Shown: positions 16,084 through 26,558, counted from the first letter of the stretch. The stretch is 64,000 nt of DNA from Xylanibacter brevis ATCC 19188 (GCF_000621725.1 NZ_JHXM01000017.1:1-64000); one strand, 5' to 3'. Translations and numbers: made by a program. Notes: generated from the sequence alone by a model not told the origin.

Positions 16084-17652
16084 ATGAAGAAATCTACGAT
16101 ATGGATTATAGCAGCCGTGATGGGAACTTCGTTCTTAGGATTGCTTTATTTGCAAATCTCCTACATCGAAGAGATGGCGAAGATGAAGAAGGAGCAATTC
16201 GACGAGAGCGTGACACGTAGCCTCTATCAGGCATCACGCAACTTGGAGCTGAATGAGACACTTCGCTATTTGGAGAAGGACGTTAACGAAGTAGAACGAA
16301 AAGCATTCACACAAGACTCCGTCATTGTAAACAGCCTTGATGGCTCCATCCAGCATGCTCATCAATTCTCTGTTTCTGCTGACGACGGTACATTCTATTC
16401 TGCTTTTGAACTCAAGACTTTTACAACAAAGCCTGCCTCAGTGCCAAAAGCAATGATAATGCATTCAGACAAAAATCAGAAATCTGAAGCAGCCAAGACA
16501 CTCCAAGAGATTGTGCGCAATCGATATGTCTATCAGAAAGCTCTGCTCGATGAAGTGGTCTATAATATCTTATATACGGCAAGCGAGAAACCACTAAAAG
16601 AGCGTGTCAACTTCAAACTGTTGGACCAGGACATCCGCTCCGAGCTCATGAACAACGGCATCAGCATCCCCTATCACTTTACTGTATCTACAGCCGATGG
16701 ACGAGAGATATACCGTTGTCCTGATTATTCTGATGAAGGTGATGAATATACCTATACGCAAACGCTCTACCGTAATGATCCCTCATCGAGAATGGGCGTA
16801 GTAAAGATACACTTCCCAGACATGAGTTCGTACATATTCTCGTCAATCAGATTCATGATTCCTGCGTTAATATTCACGATGGTTTTGCTGCTAACATTTA
16901 TCTTTACTATAGTAGTGATCTTCCGTCAGAAGCGCTATACAGAGATTAAAAACGATTTCATCAACAACATGACTCACGAGTTGAAGACACCTATTTCGAG
17001 CATCTCGCTGGCTGCTCAGATGATGAACGATGACAGTGTGACTAAGAGTCAGTCCATGATGAAACACCTCAGCGGTGTGATTAACGACGAGTCAAAGCGT
17101 CTTCGCTTCCTTGTAGAGAAAGTGCTCCAAATGTCGATGTTCGACAGAAAGACTGCCTCGTTCAAGAAGAAAGAACTGGATCTCAACGAACTGCTTGAAC
17201 AAACTGCTAGCAGTTTCAACCTGCGCGTAGAACACACTGGTGGTAATATAACCACAGAAATAGAAGCTATCGACTCTGCAATCTACGTTGACGAAGTTCA
17301 TTTCCAGAACGCTATCACCAATTTAATGGATAATGCAGTGAAGTATCGTAAACCCGACGAACCCATTAATATCCATATACGTACTTGGAACGAAGGAACA
17401 AACCTGCTATGTTTCAGTATTGAAGATAACGGACTTGGAATAAAGAAAGACAATGTCAAAAAGGTATTCGACAAGTTCTATCGAGTTCATACGGGTAACG
17501 TACATGATGTTAAGGGCTTTGGACTTGGCTTGGCTTACGTAAAAAAGATTATTAATCTGCACGATGGTGAAATCAAATGCGAAAGCGAAATCGGGAAAGG
17601 CACCAAGTTTACAGTCAAGTTGCCTGTACTGAAAGAGGATAGTACACAATAG
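16084..17652 (+). CDS. rprX: Sensor histidine kinase RprX
   Basis: The 522-residue membrane kinase has two transmembrane helices (about residues 5-24 and 255-282) that bound a large periplasmic sensor domain. The dimerisation box NNMTHELKTP carries the phospho-acceptor His298. The HATPase domain shows the N box (AITNLMDNAVKY), IEDNGLGI and GFGLGLAYVKKI. The beginning MKKSTIWII...LLYLQISYIEEM is what I recall of Bacteroides RprX, whose partner RprY alters porin expression when cloned in E. coli and is tied to stress responses in Porphyromonas. It is followed by rprY after 107 bases that contain a G+C-rich hairpin. Confidence 0.88.
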   Translation: MKKSTIWIIAAVMGTSFLGLLYLQISYIEEMAKMKKEQFDESVTRSLYQASRNLELNETLRYLEKDVNEVERKAFTQDSVIVNSLDGSIQHAHQFSVSADDGTFYSAFELKTFTTKPASVPKAMIMHSDKNQKSEAAKTLQEIVRNRYVYQKALLDEVVYNILYTASEKPLKERVNFKLLDQDIRSELMNNGISIPYHFTVSTADGREIYRCPDYSDEGDEYTYTQTLYRNDPSSRMGVVKIHFPDMSSYIFSSIRFMIPALIFTMVLLLTFIFTIVVIFRQKRYTEIKNDFINNMTHELKTPISSISLAAQMMNDDSVTKSQSMMKHLSGVINDESKRLRFLVEKVLQMSMFDRKTASFKKKELDLNELLEQTASSFNLRVEHTGGNITTEIEAIDSAIYVDEVHFQNAITNLMDNAVKYRKPDEPINIHIRTWNEGTNLLCFSIEDNGLGIKKDNVKKVFDKFYRVHTGNVHDVKGFGLGLAYVKKIINLHDGEIKCESEIGKGTKFTVKLPVLKEDSTQ

Positions 17653-17705
17653 CCCGACTAATATAGAATAAATATAAATAAATTATAGTATTAACTCGGA
17701 GGAAA

Positions 17706-17750
17706 GAACTCTGTTCTAACCCCCATCCCCTAATACAGGGGGCAAAAAAA
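17706..17750 (+). repeat. Hairpins in the rprX-rprY gap
   Basis: AGAAC-tct-GTTCT (17706-17718) is a small hairpin. CCCCC (17720-17724) or CCCC (17727-17730) can pair with GGGGG at 17738-17742, followed by AAAAAAA. It resembles the cores of the repeat clusters at 335-540 and 48976-49350 and lies within an operon, where it might tune rprY levels. Confidence 0.45.
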
Positions 17751-17759
17751 GAAAAGAAT

Positions 17760-18458
17760 ATGGAAGACAAACTGAAAATCTTACTTTGCGAGGACGATGA
17801 GAACCTCGGAATGTTGCTTCGCGAATACTTAGCAGCTAAGGGATTTGAGGCAGAACTCTGCCCTGATGGAGATGCCGGCTTTAAAGCATTCATGAAAACG
17901 AAGTTCGACATCTGTGTGCTTGACGTGATGATGCCTAAGAAAGATGGTTTTACATTGGCACAGGAGATACGTAGCGCAAATGCTGACATGCCTATTATTT
18001 TCTTGACAGCAAAGACTTTAAAAGAAGATATCCTCGAAGGATTTAAGTTGGGTGCTGATGACTACATCACCAAACCATTCTCAATGGAGGAACTTGTATT
18101 CCGTATTGAAGCAATCTTGCGCCGTGTACATGGTAAAAAAACAAAAGAGTCTACCCTCTACCACATCGGCAATTTTATATTCGATACACAGAAGCAACTG
18201 CTCACAATGGGTGACAAACAGACCAAGCTGACTACCAAAGAGAATGAACTGCTTGCTTTGCTTTGCTCGCATGCCAACGAAATCCTTCAGCGTGATTTCG
18301 CCCTGAAGACCATCTGGATTGATGATAATTATTTCAATGCTAGATCTATGGATGTTTACATCACAAAACTACGCAAGCACTTGAAGGACGATCCACAAAT
18401 TGAGATTATCAACATTCATGGCAAAGGCTACAAACTTATTACTCCTGAAGAGCAATAA
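17760..18458 (+). CDS. rprY: Response regulator RprY (OmpR family)
   Basis: The 232-residue regulator has a receiver domain with the acidic pair in LLCEDDENLG, phospho-acceptor Asp55 (CVLDVMMPKKDG), Thr in FLTAKT and Lys in YITKPF. The C-terminal winged-helix DNA-binding domain (about 135-230) ends with SMDVYITKLRKHL and IHGKGYKL. It is the cognate partner of the RprX-like kinase just upstream. A terminator ends the pair. Confidence 0.92.
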   Translation: MEDKLKILLCEDDENLGMLLREYLAAKGFEAELCPDGDAGFKAFMKTKFDICVLDVMMPKKDGFTLAQEIRSANADMPIIFLTAKTLKEDILEGFKLGADDYITKPFSMEELVFRIEAILRRVHGKKTKESTLYHIGNFIFDTQKQLLTMGDKQTKLTTKENELLALLCSHANEILQRDFALKTIWIDDNYFNARSMDVYITKLRKHLKDDPQIEIINIHGKGYKLITPEEQ

Positions 18459-18489
18459 TAACTCTTTTTGAGAAATTGGAATTACAATA

Positions 18490-18530
18490 AAGGCGGAGAT
18501 AAAAGAAAAAACATCCCCGCCTTTTCTTTT
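18490..18530 (+). terminator. Intrinsic terminator after rprXY
   Basis: AAGGCGGAGAT (18490-18500) pairs with ATCCCCGCCTT (18513-18523) apart from one mismatch; TTCTTTTTT follows. Confidence 0.7.
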
Positions 18531-18550
18531 TTACTTATTTAAGCCTAAAA

Positions 18551-18582
18551 TTTGCTTATATCGGAAAAACTTAGTATTTTTG
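18551..18582 (+). promoter_or_regulatory. Promoter of the PBP1A gene
   Basis: TTTG at 18551-18554 and TATTTTTG at 18575-18582, exactly 20 bases apart. Confidence 0.7.
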
Positions 18583-18620
18583 CGGGCTGAAACAATTTTG
18601 AATACAGAGAAGAAGAAGAT

Positions 18621-20960
18621 ATGAGGAAACGGTTTGTAATTACCTTGTGGTCAATATTGACTTTCATCGTTCTGTCAACTGCAACATGTTTTTGGGCCAT
18701 CTCAAACGGATATATTGGCTACATGCCTCCCATAGAAGACCTACAGAACCCTATCAGCCGCTATGCCACACAGGTACTTTCCTGCGACAATAAACTACTG
18801 GGGACATGGAGCATGAGTCGCGAAAACCGCGTATTGGTCAACTATTCCGACCTACCAGAAACTCTTGTTAATGCATTAGTTGCAACTGAAGATGCACGCT
18901 TCTATGAGCACTCGGGAGTTGACTTCTATGCACTAGGACGTGCCATCATTAAGCGTGGCATATTGGGACAGAAAAATGCAGGTGGTGGTTCTACCATCAC
19001 CCAACAGCTGGCCAAGCAGCTATTCAGCGATGTTGCTAAGAATAGTATGGAACGAGCTTTCCAAAAGCCTATTGAGTGGGTTATTGCTGTCAAACTTGAG
19101 CGATACTACACAAAAAATGAGATTATCGCCATGTACCTCAACTACTTCGACTTCCTGCACAATGCTGTAGGTATTAAAACTGCTGCCAACACTTATTTTT
19201 CGAAGGAGCCATCAGAGTTGACACTGACAGAGGCTGCAACACTAGTTGGCATGTGCAAAAATCCTTCTTACTTTAATCCACGCCGCTATCCAGAGCGTTG
19301 CATTGAGCGTCGCAATGTGGTATTAGGGCAAATGCTCAAAGAAGATTATATCACTCAAGAGGAGTTTGATAGTTGTTGCCAAGTGCCCCTTAACCTACGT
19401 TTTCATGTAGCCGATCACAATGCAGGAAGCGCCACTTATTTCCGCGATTTTCTTCGCCGATACATGACGGCCAAGAAACCCCAGCGCGACAACTATCCAG
19501 AATGGGGATATGTGAGTTTCTACCTTGACTCGCTGGCATGGGAACAAGACCCACTATTTGGTTGGTGCAACAAGAACAAGAAACGTGACGGCAGTTACTA
19601 CAACATTTACACCGATGGACTGAAGGTCTATACCACTATTGACTCACGTATGCAACAATATGCGGAGGATGCTTGCTATCAGCACGTGGTTAACTATCTA
19701 CAACCGGCCTTCAACCAATCACTGAAATACAAGCGCAATGCGCCATACTCAAGTTCTTTATCAGATGAAGAAATACAGCGCATTCTTCAGCGCAACGTGC
19801 GCCAGAGTGAACGTTATCGAGTGATGAAAGCTGCAGGTGCTTCACAGGAGGAGATTGACCGGGCTTTTAACACCAAAATTGAAATGACGGTCTTCACATA
19901 TCGGGGCGAGAAAGACACGATTATGACTCCAATGGATTCTATCCGCTATTATAAGACTTTCTTGCGTACAGGTTTCTTCAGTATGGAACCTAAGAATGGC
20001 CACGTAAAAGCATATGTGGGAGGTTTGAATTTCCAGCATTTCACCTATGACATGGCAACAGAAGGACGTCGTCAAGTGGGTTCCACCATCAAGCCTTTCC
20101 TATATTCACTAGCTATGGAGAACGGCATGACACCATGTACAGAGGCTCCTAACGAGCAGCGTACCTATTATACCGATGCCGGACAGGCCTGGACCCCTCG
20201 CAACGGCAGTCGCACACGTTATGGTGAGATGGTTTCATTAAAGTGGGGTTTGCAACAGTCTAACAACTGGATCTCAGCCTACCTTATCGACCGCTGGGGG
20301 CCACGTAACTTTGCCGAACTGCTAAAACGCTACGGCATACGCAACCCAGAGATTGTTCCATCATTAGCACTTTGTTTGGGACCATGTGAGATTACTGTTG
20401 CAGAGATGGTCAGCGCCTATACGGCATTTGTCAATCATGGCGTACGCTCAGCTCCGCTCTACGTCACCCGTATTGTCGATTCCGAAGGCAACGTGGTAGC
20501 AGAATTCAAACCACGCATGAACGAGGTTATTAGCGGCGAGAGTGCCGATAAGATGATAGACATGCTGCGTGCTGTAATCGATGGCGGTACAGGTGGGCGA
20601 CTGCGCTTCCGATATAACATCACAGCGCCATTGGGAGGCAAAACCGGTACAACAAATAGCAACAGCGATGGTTGGTTTATGGGAATAGCCCCGAAACTAG
20701 TTTCAGGTTGCTGGGTAGGTGGTGACGACCGTGACATCCACTTCGATTCAATGACTTATGGTCAGGGAGCCTCAATGGCTCTGCCTATTTTTGCCATTTA
20801 TATGAATAAGATTTATGCAACACCCGAACTGGGCTACACCCAGCAAGATCAATTCGACCTTCCAATTGGTTTTAACCCATGTGGTAGTGAAGACGACATG
20901 ATGCCCGTTGACGAGGAACTAGAAGGACGTAACTCAAATATAGGCGATATGCCACAATAG
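18621..20960 (+). CDS. Class A penicillin-binding protein (PBP1A-type)
   Basis: The 779-residue bifunctional enzyme polymerises and cross-links peptidoglycan in the periplasm. One N-terminal transmembrane helix (about 7-28) is followed by a GT51 glycosyltransferase domain with the catalytic Glu in VATEDARFYEHSG and GGSTITQQLAKQLF. The transpeptidase domain has the nucleophile Ser in VGSTIKPF, the SxN motif in QQSNNW and KTGTT. The C-terminus is acidic. No -7 box is visible in the 40 bases before ilvD, so the branched-chain genes may be read partly from this promoter. Confidence 0.94.
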   Translation: MRKRFVITLWSILTFIVLSTATCFWAISNGYIGYMPPIEDLQNPISRYATQVLSCDNKLLGTWSMSRENRVLVNYSDLPETLVNALVATEDARFYEHSGVDFYALGRAIIKRGILGQKNAGGGSTITQQLAKQLFSDVAKNSMERAFQKPIEWVIAVKLERYYTKNEIIAMYLNYFDFLHNAVGIKTAANTYFSKEPSELTLTEAATLVGMCKNPSYFNPRRYPERCIERRNVVLGQMLKEDYITQEEFDSCCQVPLNLRFHVADHNAGSATYFRDFLRRYMTAKKPQRDNYPEWGYVSFYLDSLAWEQDPLFGWCNKNKKRDGSYYNIYTDGLKVYTTIDSRMQQYAEDACYQHVVNYLQPAFNQSLKYKRNAPYSSSLSDEEIQRILQRNVRQSERYRVMKAAGASQEEIDRAFNTKIEMTVFTYRGEKDTIMTPMDSIRYYKTFLRTGFFSMEPKNGHVKAYVGGLNFQHFTYDMATEGRRQVGSTIKPFLYSLAMENGMTPCTEAPNEQRTYYTDAGQAWTPRNGSRTRYGEMVSLKWGLQQSNNWISAYLIDRWGPRNFAELLKRYGIRNPEIVPSLALCLGPCEITVAEMVSAYTAFVNHGVRSAPLYVTRIVDSEGNVVAEFKPRMNEVISGESADKMIDMLRAVIDGGTGGRLRFRYNITAPLGGKTGTTNSNSDGWFMGIAPKLVSGCWVGGDDRDIHFDSMTYGQGASMALPIFAIYMNKIYATPELGYTQQDQFDLPIGFNPCGSEDDMMPVDEELEGRNSNIGDMPQ

Positions 20961-21000
20961 AAACAAATATAAATTACACGATATAACTAGCTAGAGAGAT

Positions 21001-22812
21001 ATGAAGCATCCATTGAGAAGTAGTGTCTGCACAGAAGGCAGACGAATGGCTGGAGCCCGCGCATTATGGGTAGCCACAGGAATGAAACACGAACAGTTTG
21101 GTAAGCCCATAATTGCTATTGTCAATTCGTTTACTCAGTTCGTGCCAGGTCACACTCATCTGCACGAGATTGGACAGATTGTTAAAGAAGAAATTGAAAA
21201 AATGGGCTGTTATGCAGCCGAGTTTAACACCATAGCCATCGATGATGGTATAGCGATGGGACACGATGGCATGCTATATTCGCTGCCTTCAAGGGATATC
21301 ATTGCCGACTCAGTGGAATATATGGTTAATGCACACAAAGCCGACGCGATGATTTGTATCTCAAACTGCGACAAAGTGACGCCTGGCATGTTGATGGCCG
21401 CTATGCGCTTGAATATCCCTGCTGTTTTCTGTTCGGGCGGTCCTATGGAGGCTGGACGTTGGCGCGGAGAAAATGCCGACCTCATCACTGCGATGGTGAA
21501 AGGAGCTGATTCCAGTGTTACGGATGAGGAAATGGAACAGATTGAGAGTTGTGCCTGTCCAGGGTGCGGATCTTGCTCTGGCATGTTTACAGCCAACTCC
21601 ATGAACTCACTCACTGAGGCCATTGGACTTTCACTGCCTGGCAATGGAACCATTTTAGCAACCCATAGCAACCGTATAGAACTATTTAAAAAGGCGGCAC
21701 GCCAAATTGTAAAGAACGCACTTGCCTACTACGAAGATGGTGATGAGAGTGTGCTGCCACGCAACATTGCTACACGTAAAGCATTTATGAATGCCATGGC
21801 ACTTGATATTGCCATGGGAGGATCAACCAACACCGTTCTCCACCTATTGGCTGTGGCTCAGGAGGCAGAAGCTGACTTCACGATGAAAGACATCGATGCT
21901 CTGAGCCGCCGTGTGCCTTGTCTATGTAAGCTTGCCCCTAACACGCAGAAGTATAGCGTACAAGAATGCAATCGTGCTGGAGGTATTTTAGGCATCTTAA
22001 ACGAGTTAAGAAAAGGCGGACTTATTGACACTAGTGCACCTCGCGTTGACGGAATGACACTAGGAGAAGTTCTAAAGAAATATTCTATTGTTGATGGTCC
22101 CATAGATACAGATGCCAGCCATATCTATCACTCAGCTCCAGGCAACCGTTTCTCTACCAAAATGGGATCGCAATCAGAACGATATGATACACTAGATACC
22201 GACCGAATCGGTGGTTGTATTCGAGATCTCGAACATGCCTACACCAAAGATGGCGGGTTAGCTGTGCTCTTTGGTAACATTGCACAGGACGGCTGCGTTG
22301 TAAAGACCGCTGGCGTAGATGAGGCTTTATGGCATTTTGAGGGACCGGCTGTAGTATTCGACTCACAGGAAGATGCCTGCGAAGGAATTCTGGGTGGTCG
22401 TGTAAAAAAAGGAGACTGCGTAGTCATCACACATGAAGGACCTAAAGGTGGTCCTGGTATGCAAGAGATGCTCTACCCTACATCTTATATCAAATCAATG
22501 CATATGGGTAAAGAATGTGCTCTAATCACAGACGGTCGCTTCTCTGGTGGCACTAGCGGACTAAGCATTGGCCATATCTCGCCCGAAGCCGCTAGCGGTG
22601 GCAACATTGGTAAAATCAAGGATGGCGACATCATTGTTATAGACATTCCTTCACGAAGCATCAACGTGAAATTGAGCGATGAAGAACTTGCTGAACGAGA
22701 GCAGCAGCCATTAAAGCGAAAGCGTTTTGTTTCTAAAGCTTTACGCGCTTACTCACAAAGTGTCTCGTCAGCCGACAAAGGTGGCGTTCGTCTTTTAGAC
22801 CCCCTAAACTAA
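21001..22812 (+). CDS. ilvD: Dihydroxy-acid dehydratase IlvD
   Basis: The 603-residue enzyme removes water from dihydroxyvalerate and dihydroxymethylvalerate in valine and isoleucine synthesis. Iron-sulfur ligands are seen in NCDKVTPGM and [29 protein letters not shown] and the C-terminal [21 protein letters not shown] are hallmark family segments. It starts a tight operon with ilvB and ilvN. Confidence 0.97.
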   Translation: MKHPLRSSVCTEGRRMAGARALWVATGMKHEQFGKPIIAIVNSFTQFVPGHTHLHEIGQIVKEEIEKMGCYAAEFNTIAIDDGIAMGHDGMLYSLPSRDIIADSVEYMVNAHKADAMICISNCDKVTPGMLMAAMRLNIPAVFCSGGPMEAGRWRGENADLITAMVKGADSSVTDEEMEQIESCACPGCGSCSGMFTANSMNSLTEAIGLSLPGNGTILATHSNRIELFKKAARQIVKNALAYYEDGDESVLPRNIATRKAFMNAMALDIAMGGSTNTVLHLLAVAQEAEADFTMKDIDALSRRVPCLCKLAPNTQKYSVQECNRAGGILGILNELRKGGLIDTSAPRVDGMTLGEVLKKYSIVDGPIDTDASHIYHSAPGNRFSTKMGSQSERYDTLDTDRIGGCIRDLEHAYTKDGGLAVLFGNIAQDGCVVKTAGVDEALWHFEGPAVVFDSQEDACEGILGGRVKKGDCVVITHEGPKGGPGMQEMLYPTSYIKSMHMGKECALITDGRFSGGTSGLSIGHISPEAASGGNIGKIKDGDIIVIDIPSRSINVKLSDEELAEREQQPLKRKRFVSKALRAYSQSVSSADKGGVRLLDPLN

Positions 22813-22824
22813 ACGAAGTTGATA

Positions 22825-24531
22825 ATGAAAGACAAAATAACAGGAGCAAAAGCACTAATGCGTGCACTCAAAGCCGAAGGCGTGAAAACAATATTCGGCT
22901 ATCCGGGTGGTTCTATCATGCCCACCTATGATGCACTCTTTGACTATACTCGGGGTGAAAAAAAATGTTTTGACCACATTCTAGTGCGCCATGAGCAGGG
23001 GGCCACTCATGCAGCAGAGGGCTATGCCCGTGTCAGTGGCGAAGTGGGAGTCGTACTGGTCACTAGTGGTCCTGGCGTTACTAATACTTTGACGGGTATT
23101 GCCGATGCTATGATGGACTCTACCCCTATAGTAGTTATTGCGGGCCAAGTACCTACAAGTGCACTTGGTACTGATTTCTTTCAGGAAGTAGATCTTGTAG
23201 GTGTATCGCAACCCATTTCGAAGTGGAGCTACCAAATACGCCATGCAGCCGATGTGGCATGGGCCGTCAGCCGCGCATTCTATATAGCTCGCACAGGACG
23301 ACCAGGCCCCGTGGTTCTTGACTTTACTAAGAACGCCCAAACCGAAGTGATAGAATGGGAACAATCCAAATGCAACTTTATCCGTTCATATGTTCCCTAC
23401 CCGACTTTAGATAATGATGCTGTGCGACAGGCTGCCGACCTTATCAATCACGCGAAACGTCCCCTTGCCCTGGTAGGACAAGGTGTTGAACTTGGTAATG
23501 CACAAGAGGAGTTGAAAGAGTTTCTTGAGAAAGCCGACATCCCAGCTGGTCGAACTATGTTAGGACTTTCTGCTCTGCCTTCTAACCACCCGTTGAATGT
23601 GGGCATGCTAGGAATGCATGGTAACTATGCTGTCAATCTAAAGGAGCAAGAGTGTGATGTTCTTATTGCTATCGGCATGCGTTTCAGCGACCGCGTAACA
23701 GGCAGCCTGAAGACCTATGCGAAACAAGCAAAAATTATTCATTTAGACATTGACCATTCTGAAATAGATAAGAATGTGAAGACCGATGTGGCTGTAGTTG
23801 CAAACTGCAAGGAGTCTTTGCCAGCACTAACTGCGTTGATAGATAAAGCTAACCACGAAGATTGGCGTTCTTCATTCTACGAACTAGACGAGAAAGAACG
23901 TCAAAAGGTTATAGAACCAGCCATTCACCCCACCAATGGTCCCTTGTTAATGGGCGAAGTGGTTAATGCAGTGGCCAACCAGGCTGATGACGATGCCATA
24001 CTAGTCACTGATGTAGGTCAAAATCAACTCTTTGCCACTCGATATTTCAAATTTCATCATCAGCGCAGCATATGCACTAGTGGTGGTCTCGGTACAATGG
24101 GATATGGTATGCCTGCCGCCATTGGAGCAACCTTCGGAGCACCACATCGTCAGGTGTGCTGTTTCATGGGCGATGGTGGATTCCAAATGAACATTCAGGA
24201 ATTAGGCACTATTATGGAACAGAAGGCGCCTGTGAAAATGATTCTTTTGAACAACCACTATCTAGGAAACGTACGCCAATGGCAAGACATGTTTTGGATG
24301 CGCCGCAAGTCATTCACTAAGATGATGAATCCTTGCTATGAGGCCATTGCACAAGGTTATGGCATACCCTATCATGTCGTTACTGACCGCAAAGATCTTG
24401 AGACTGCCATTAGCAAAATGTTAACGACAGAAGGACCTTTCATTCTGGAGTGTGCCATTAAAGAAGACGATGACGTGCTACCAATGACCCCACCAGGAAT
24501 GAGTGTAGAGCAAATGAAGTTGGAGATTTAA
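22825..24531 (+). CDS. ilvB: Acetolactate synthase large subunit IlvB
   Basis: The 568-residue ThDP enzyme makes acetolactate or acetohydroxybutyrate. The N-terminal ThDP pyrimidine-binding domain has FGYPGGSIMPTYDAL and HEQGATHAAEGYAR, with the catalytic Glu. The central domain spans about 195-330. The C-terminal domain has the ThDP/Mg motif GDGGFQMNIQEL...NNHYLGNVRQWQ. The ATG at 22825 is preferred to a TTG two codons upstream. It follows ilvD by 12 bases. Confidence 0.96.
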   Translation: MKDKITGAKALMRALKAEGVKTIFGYPGGSIMPTYDALFDYTRGEKKCFDHILVRHEQGATHAAEGYARVSGEVGVVLVTSGPGVTNTLTGIADAMMDSTPIVVIAGQVPTSALGTDFFQEVDLVGVSQPISKWSYQIRHAADVAWAVSRAFYIARTGRPGPVVLDFTKNAQTEVIEWEQSKCNFIRSYVPYPTLDNDAVRQAADLINHAKRPLALVGQGVELGNAQEELKEFLEKADIPAGRTMLGLSALPSNHPLNVGMLGMHGNYAVNLKEQECDVLIAIGMRFSDRVTGSLKTYAKQAKIIHLDIDHSEIDKNVKTDVAVVANCKESLPALTALIDKANHEDWRSSFYELDEKERQKVIEPAIHPTNGPLLMGEVVNAVANQADDDAILVTDVGQNQLFATRYFKFHHQRSICTSGGLGTMGYGMPAAIGATFGAPHRQVCCFMGDGGFQMNIQELGTIMEQKAPVKMILLNNHYLGNVRQWQDMFWMRRKSFTKMMNPCYEAIAQGYGIPYHVVTDRKDLETAISKMLTTEGPFILECAIKEDDDVLPMTPPGMSVEQMKLEI

Positions 24532-24553
24532 CATAGTATAAATAATAAGCATC

Positions 24554-25117
24554 ATGAAGAATGAAGATTATATAAAGGGAGCTAAGCTCTACACTTTACT
24601 AGTCTATTCTGAAAACGTGGCAGGACTACTGAATCAAATCACAGCAGTATTCACCCGTCGGCAGGTCAATATCGAAAGTCTTAACGTTTCAGCCAGCAGT
24701 ATAGAGGGCGTACACAAGTACACCATCACTGCTTGGAGTACTGAAGATCAAATTAAAATTATCACCCATCAGATAGAGAAGAAAATTGATGTTGTAAAGG
24801 CTAACTATTTCACCGATGACCAACTGTTTATTCGAGAAGCCGGTTTATACAAGCTTTCCACTGAGAAAGTGCTCTCCAACCCAGAAATATCACGCACTGT
24901 TCGCCGCTATGACGCCACTATTACTGAGGTAAACCCGACTTATACCATAGTAATGAAAAGCGGGCAGACGGATTCTATTATAGAGCTATTCCGTGCACTT
25001 GACGCCTTCGATTGTGTGCTACAATACACTCGAAGCGGCCGAATTGCTGTTACCCGCGGAACCCAAGAACAAGTAAGTGAATTCTTGGAAGAAAGAGAAT
25101 CAAGAAGTAAAAAATAA
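24554..25117 (+). CDS. ilvN: Acetolactate synthase regulatory subunit
   Basis: The 187-residue protein has an N-terminal ACT domain (LYTLLVYSENVAGLLNQITAVFTRRQVNIESL), which mediates valine feedback, and a second ACT-like C-terminal half. It follows the catalytic subunit by 22 bases. The two-ACT layout and length fit the ilvN/ilvH small subunit; Bacteroidota genomes use both names. Confidence 0.93.
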   Translation: MKNEDYIKGAKLYTLLVYSENVAGLLNQITAVFTRRQVNIESLNVSASSIEGVHKYTITAWSTEDQIKIITHQIEKKIDVVKANYFTDDQLFIREAGLYKLSTEKVLSNPEISRTVRRYDATITEVNPTYTIVMKSGQTDSIIELFRALDAFDCVLQYTRSGRIAVTRGTQEQVSEFLEERESRSKK

Positions 25118-25224
25118 GGGTATGATCGCATTGCGATTGAGAACGAACAATACGCCGTAAGGATACTTCTAGTGATATATTTCTGGAACGAGTAAAACTT
25201 AACGATAGAGAAATTTCGTCAATA

Positions 25225-25974
25225 ATGGATATGAATAAAATAGGAAAGTACGAATTCTTGGCTGAACCCTTCCACTGCGATTTCAATGGAAACCTCTTTA
25301 TGGGTCATTTGGGCAATCATATGCTAAATGCTGCAGATTTCCACTCATCAGCCCGCGGTTTCGGTATGAAATACCTTATGACCATCAAACGCTCGTGGGT
25401 ACTATCAAGATTAGCCATCGAAATAACCGAAATGCCTAGCCAATACAGCAAGTTTAACGTAGAAACTTGGGTAGAGAATGCAATGAAGTTTTTTACTAGT
25501 CGTAATTTCAAGGTTAGTGACGAGAATGGGCACATATATGGCTATGGACGTTCTATATGGGCCATGATAGATACGGAGACTCGTCAACCCACCGACATTT
25601 TCGCCATTGATAACGGGGCAATCAACAACTGGATAGAAACTGATTACCCATGCCCCATCGACAAAGGTGGTCGTGTGAAAATGAGTACTGACGCTCAATT
25701 TGTTCATACCATTAACACATACTACAACGATGTGGATATCAATGGTCATATCAACTCAATAAAGTATATAGAGCACGTGCTGGATTTATGGCCAATATCA
25801 TGGTATCAAGAACACACGATCCGTCGCTTCGAGATAGCTTATGTAGCCGAAGCGCATGCGGGTGACACTCTATCGTTCTTTCGTGAACAGACAGCCGAAA
25901 ATGAGTATTGCATACGCATCGTTCGTACCGACGGCACCGAGTGTTGTCGTGCAAAAATAACATTCAAGTCATAA
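25225..25974 (+). CDS. Acyl-ACP thioesterase (FatA/FatB-like)
   Basis: The 249-residue protein is a double hot-dog thioesterase that releases fatty acids from acyl carrier protein. The N-terminal hot dog holds GMKYLMTIKRSWVLSRLAIEI and FKVSDENGHIYGYGRSIWAMID. The second has the catalytic-site pattern NDVDINGHINSIKYIEHVLD. In many Bacteroidales this gene lies inside the ilv operon between ilvN and ilvC; ilvC is missing from that place here. The 107-base gap before it contains a 13-bp palindrome (25125-25137). Confidence 0.9.
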   Translation: MDMNKIGKYEFLAEPFHCDFNGNLFMGHLGNHMLNAADFHSSARGFGMKYLMTIKRSWVLSRLAIEITEMPSQYSKFNVETWVENAMKFFTSRNFKVSDENGHIYGYGRSIWAMIDTETRQPTDIFAIDNGAINNWIETDYPCPIDKGGRVKMSTDAQFVHTINTYYNDVDINGHINSIKYIEHVLDLWPISWYQEHTIRRFEIAYVAEAHAGDTLSFFREQTAENEYCIRIVRTDGTECCRAKITFKS

Positions 25975-26039
25975 GTATTTGTATCATAATAATTGCACTA
26001 AACGAAAACAACGCTGATCTGAAATTAGACAATATAAAT

Positions 26040-26513
26040 ATGAATGATAACAATGTAAGAAGGGCAGAAATAAAAGACACGGCACGAATCATCGAACTGC
26101 TACATCAGGTGAACATGGTGCACCACAGGCTGCGACCAGACCTGTTTAAACCCTACACAACGAAATACAACGAGAAGGAACTTCAGACACTGATGCAGGA
26201 CGACAGCAGCCCAATCTTCGTGTTTGAACAGGGTGAAGTAATAGGCCACGCTTTCTGCCAGGTGACAGAAGTGCACAACCACCAGTTGCTGGAAGATATA
26301 AAGACACTATACATTGACGATATCTGCGTAGACGAAGCTGCACGCGGACAGCACGTTGGTAAGGCGCTATATGAGCATGTGTGCCAATATGCACGACAGA
26401 TTGGTTGCCGCAACGTGACACTGAATGTGTGGGAAGGCAACGATGCCGCCATGGGGTTCTACCGCAGTATGGGAATGAAAGTGCAGAAAATAGGTATGGA
26501 GATACTTCTGTAA
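26040..26513 (+). CDS. GNAT-family N-acetyltransferase
   Basis: The 157-residue protein has a GNAT fold: the N-terminal VRRAEIKDTARIIELLHQV, the central IDDICVDEAARGQHVGKALYEHV that binds acetyl-CoA (R/QxxGxG/A-like QHVGKA), and the C-terminal NVTLNVWEGNDAAMGFYRSMGM. The substrate cannot be told. The ATG at 26040 is chosen from the domain start; longer frames run into the thioesterase. No promoter is seen between the two, so it is probably the last gene of the ilv transcript, ended by the terminator that follows. Confidence 0.88.
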   Translation: MNDNNVRRAEIKDTARIIELLHQVNMVHHRLRPDLFKPYTTKYNEKELQTLMQDDSSPIFVFEQGEVIGHAFCQVTEVHNHQLLEDIKTLYIDDICVDEAARGQHVGKALYEHVCQYARQIGCRNVTLNVWEGNDAAMGFYRSMGMKVQKIGMEILL

Positions 26514-26521
26514 TAATACAC

Positions 26522-26558
26522 AAGAGGGGGAAAAGAATGACTTTCCCCCTCTTTTCTT
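26522..26558 (+). terminator. Intrinsic terminator
   Basis: AAGAGGGGGAAA (26522-26533) pairs exactly with TTTCCCCCTCTT (26542-26553); TTCTTG follows. Confidence 0.8.
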
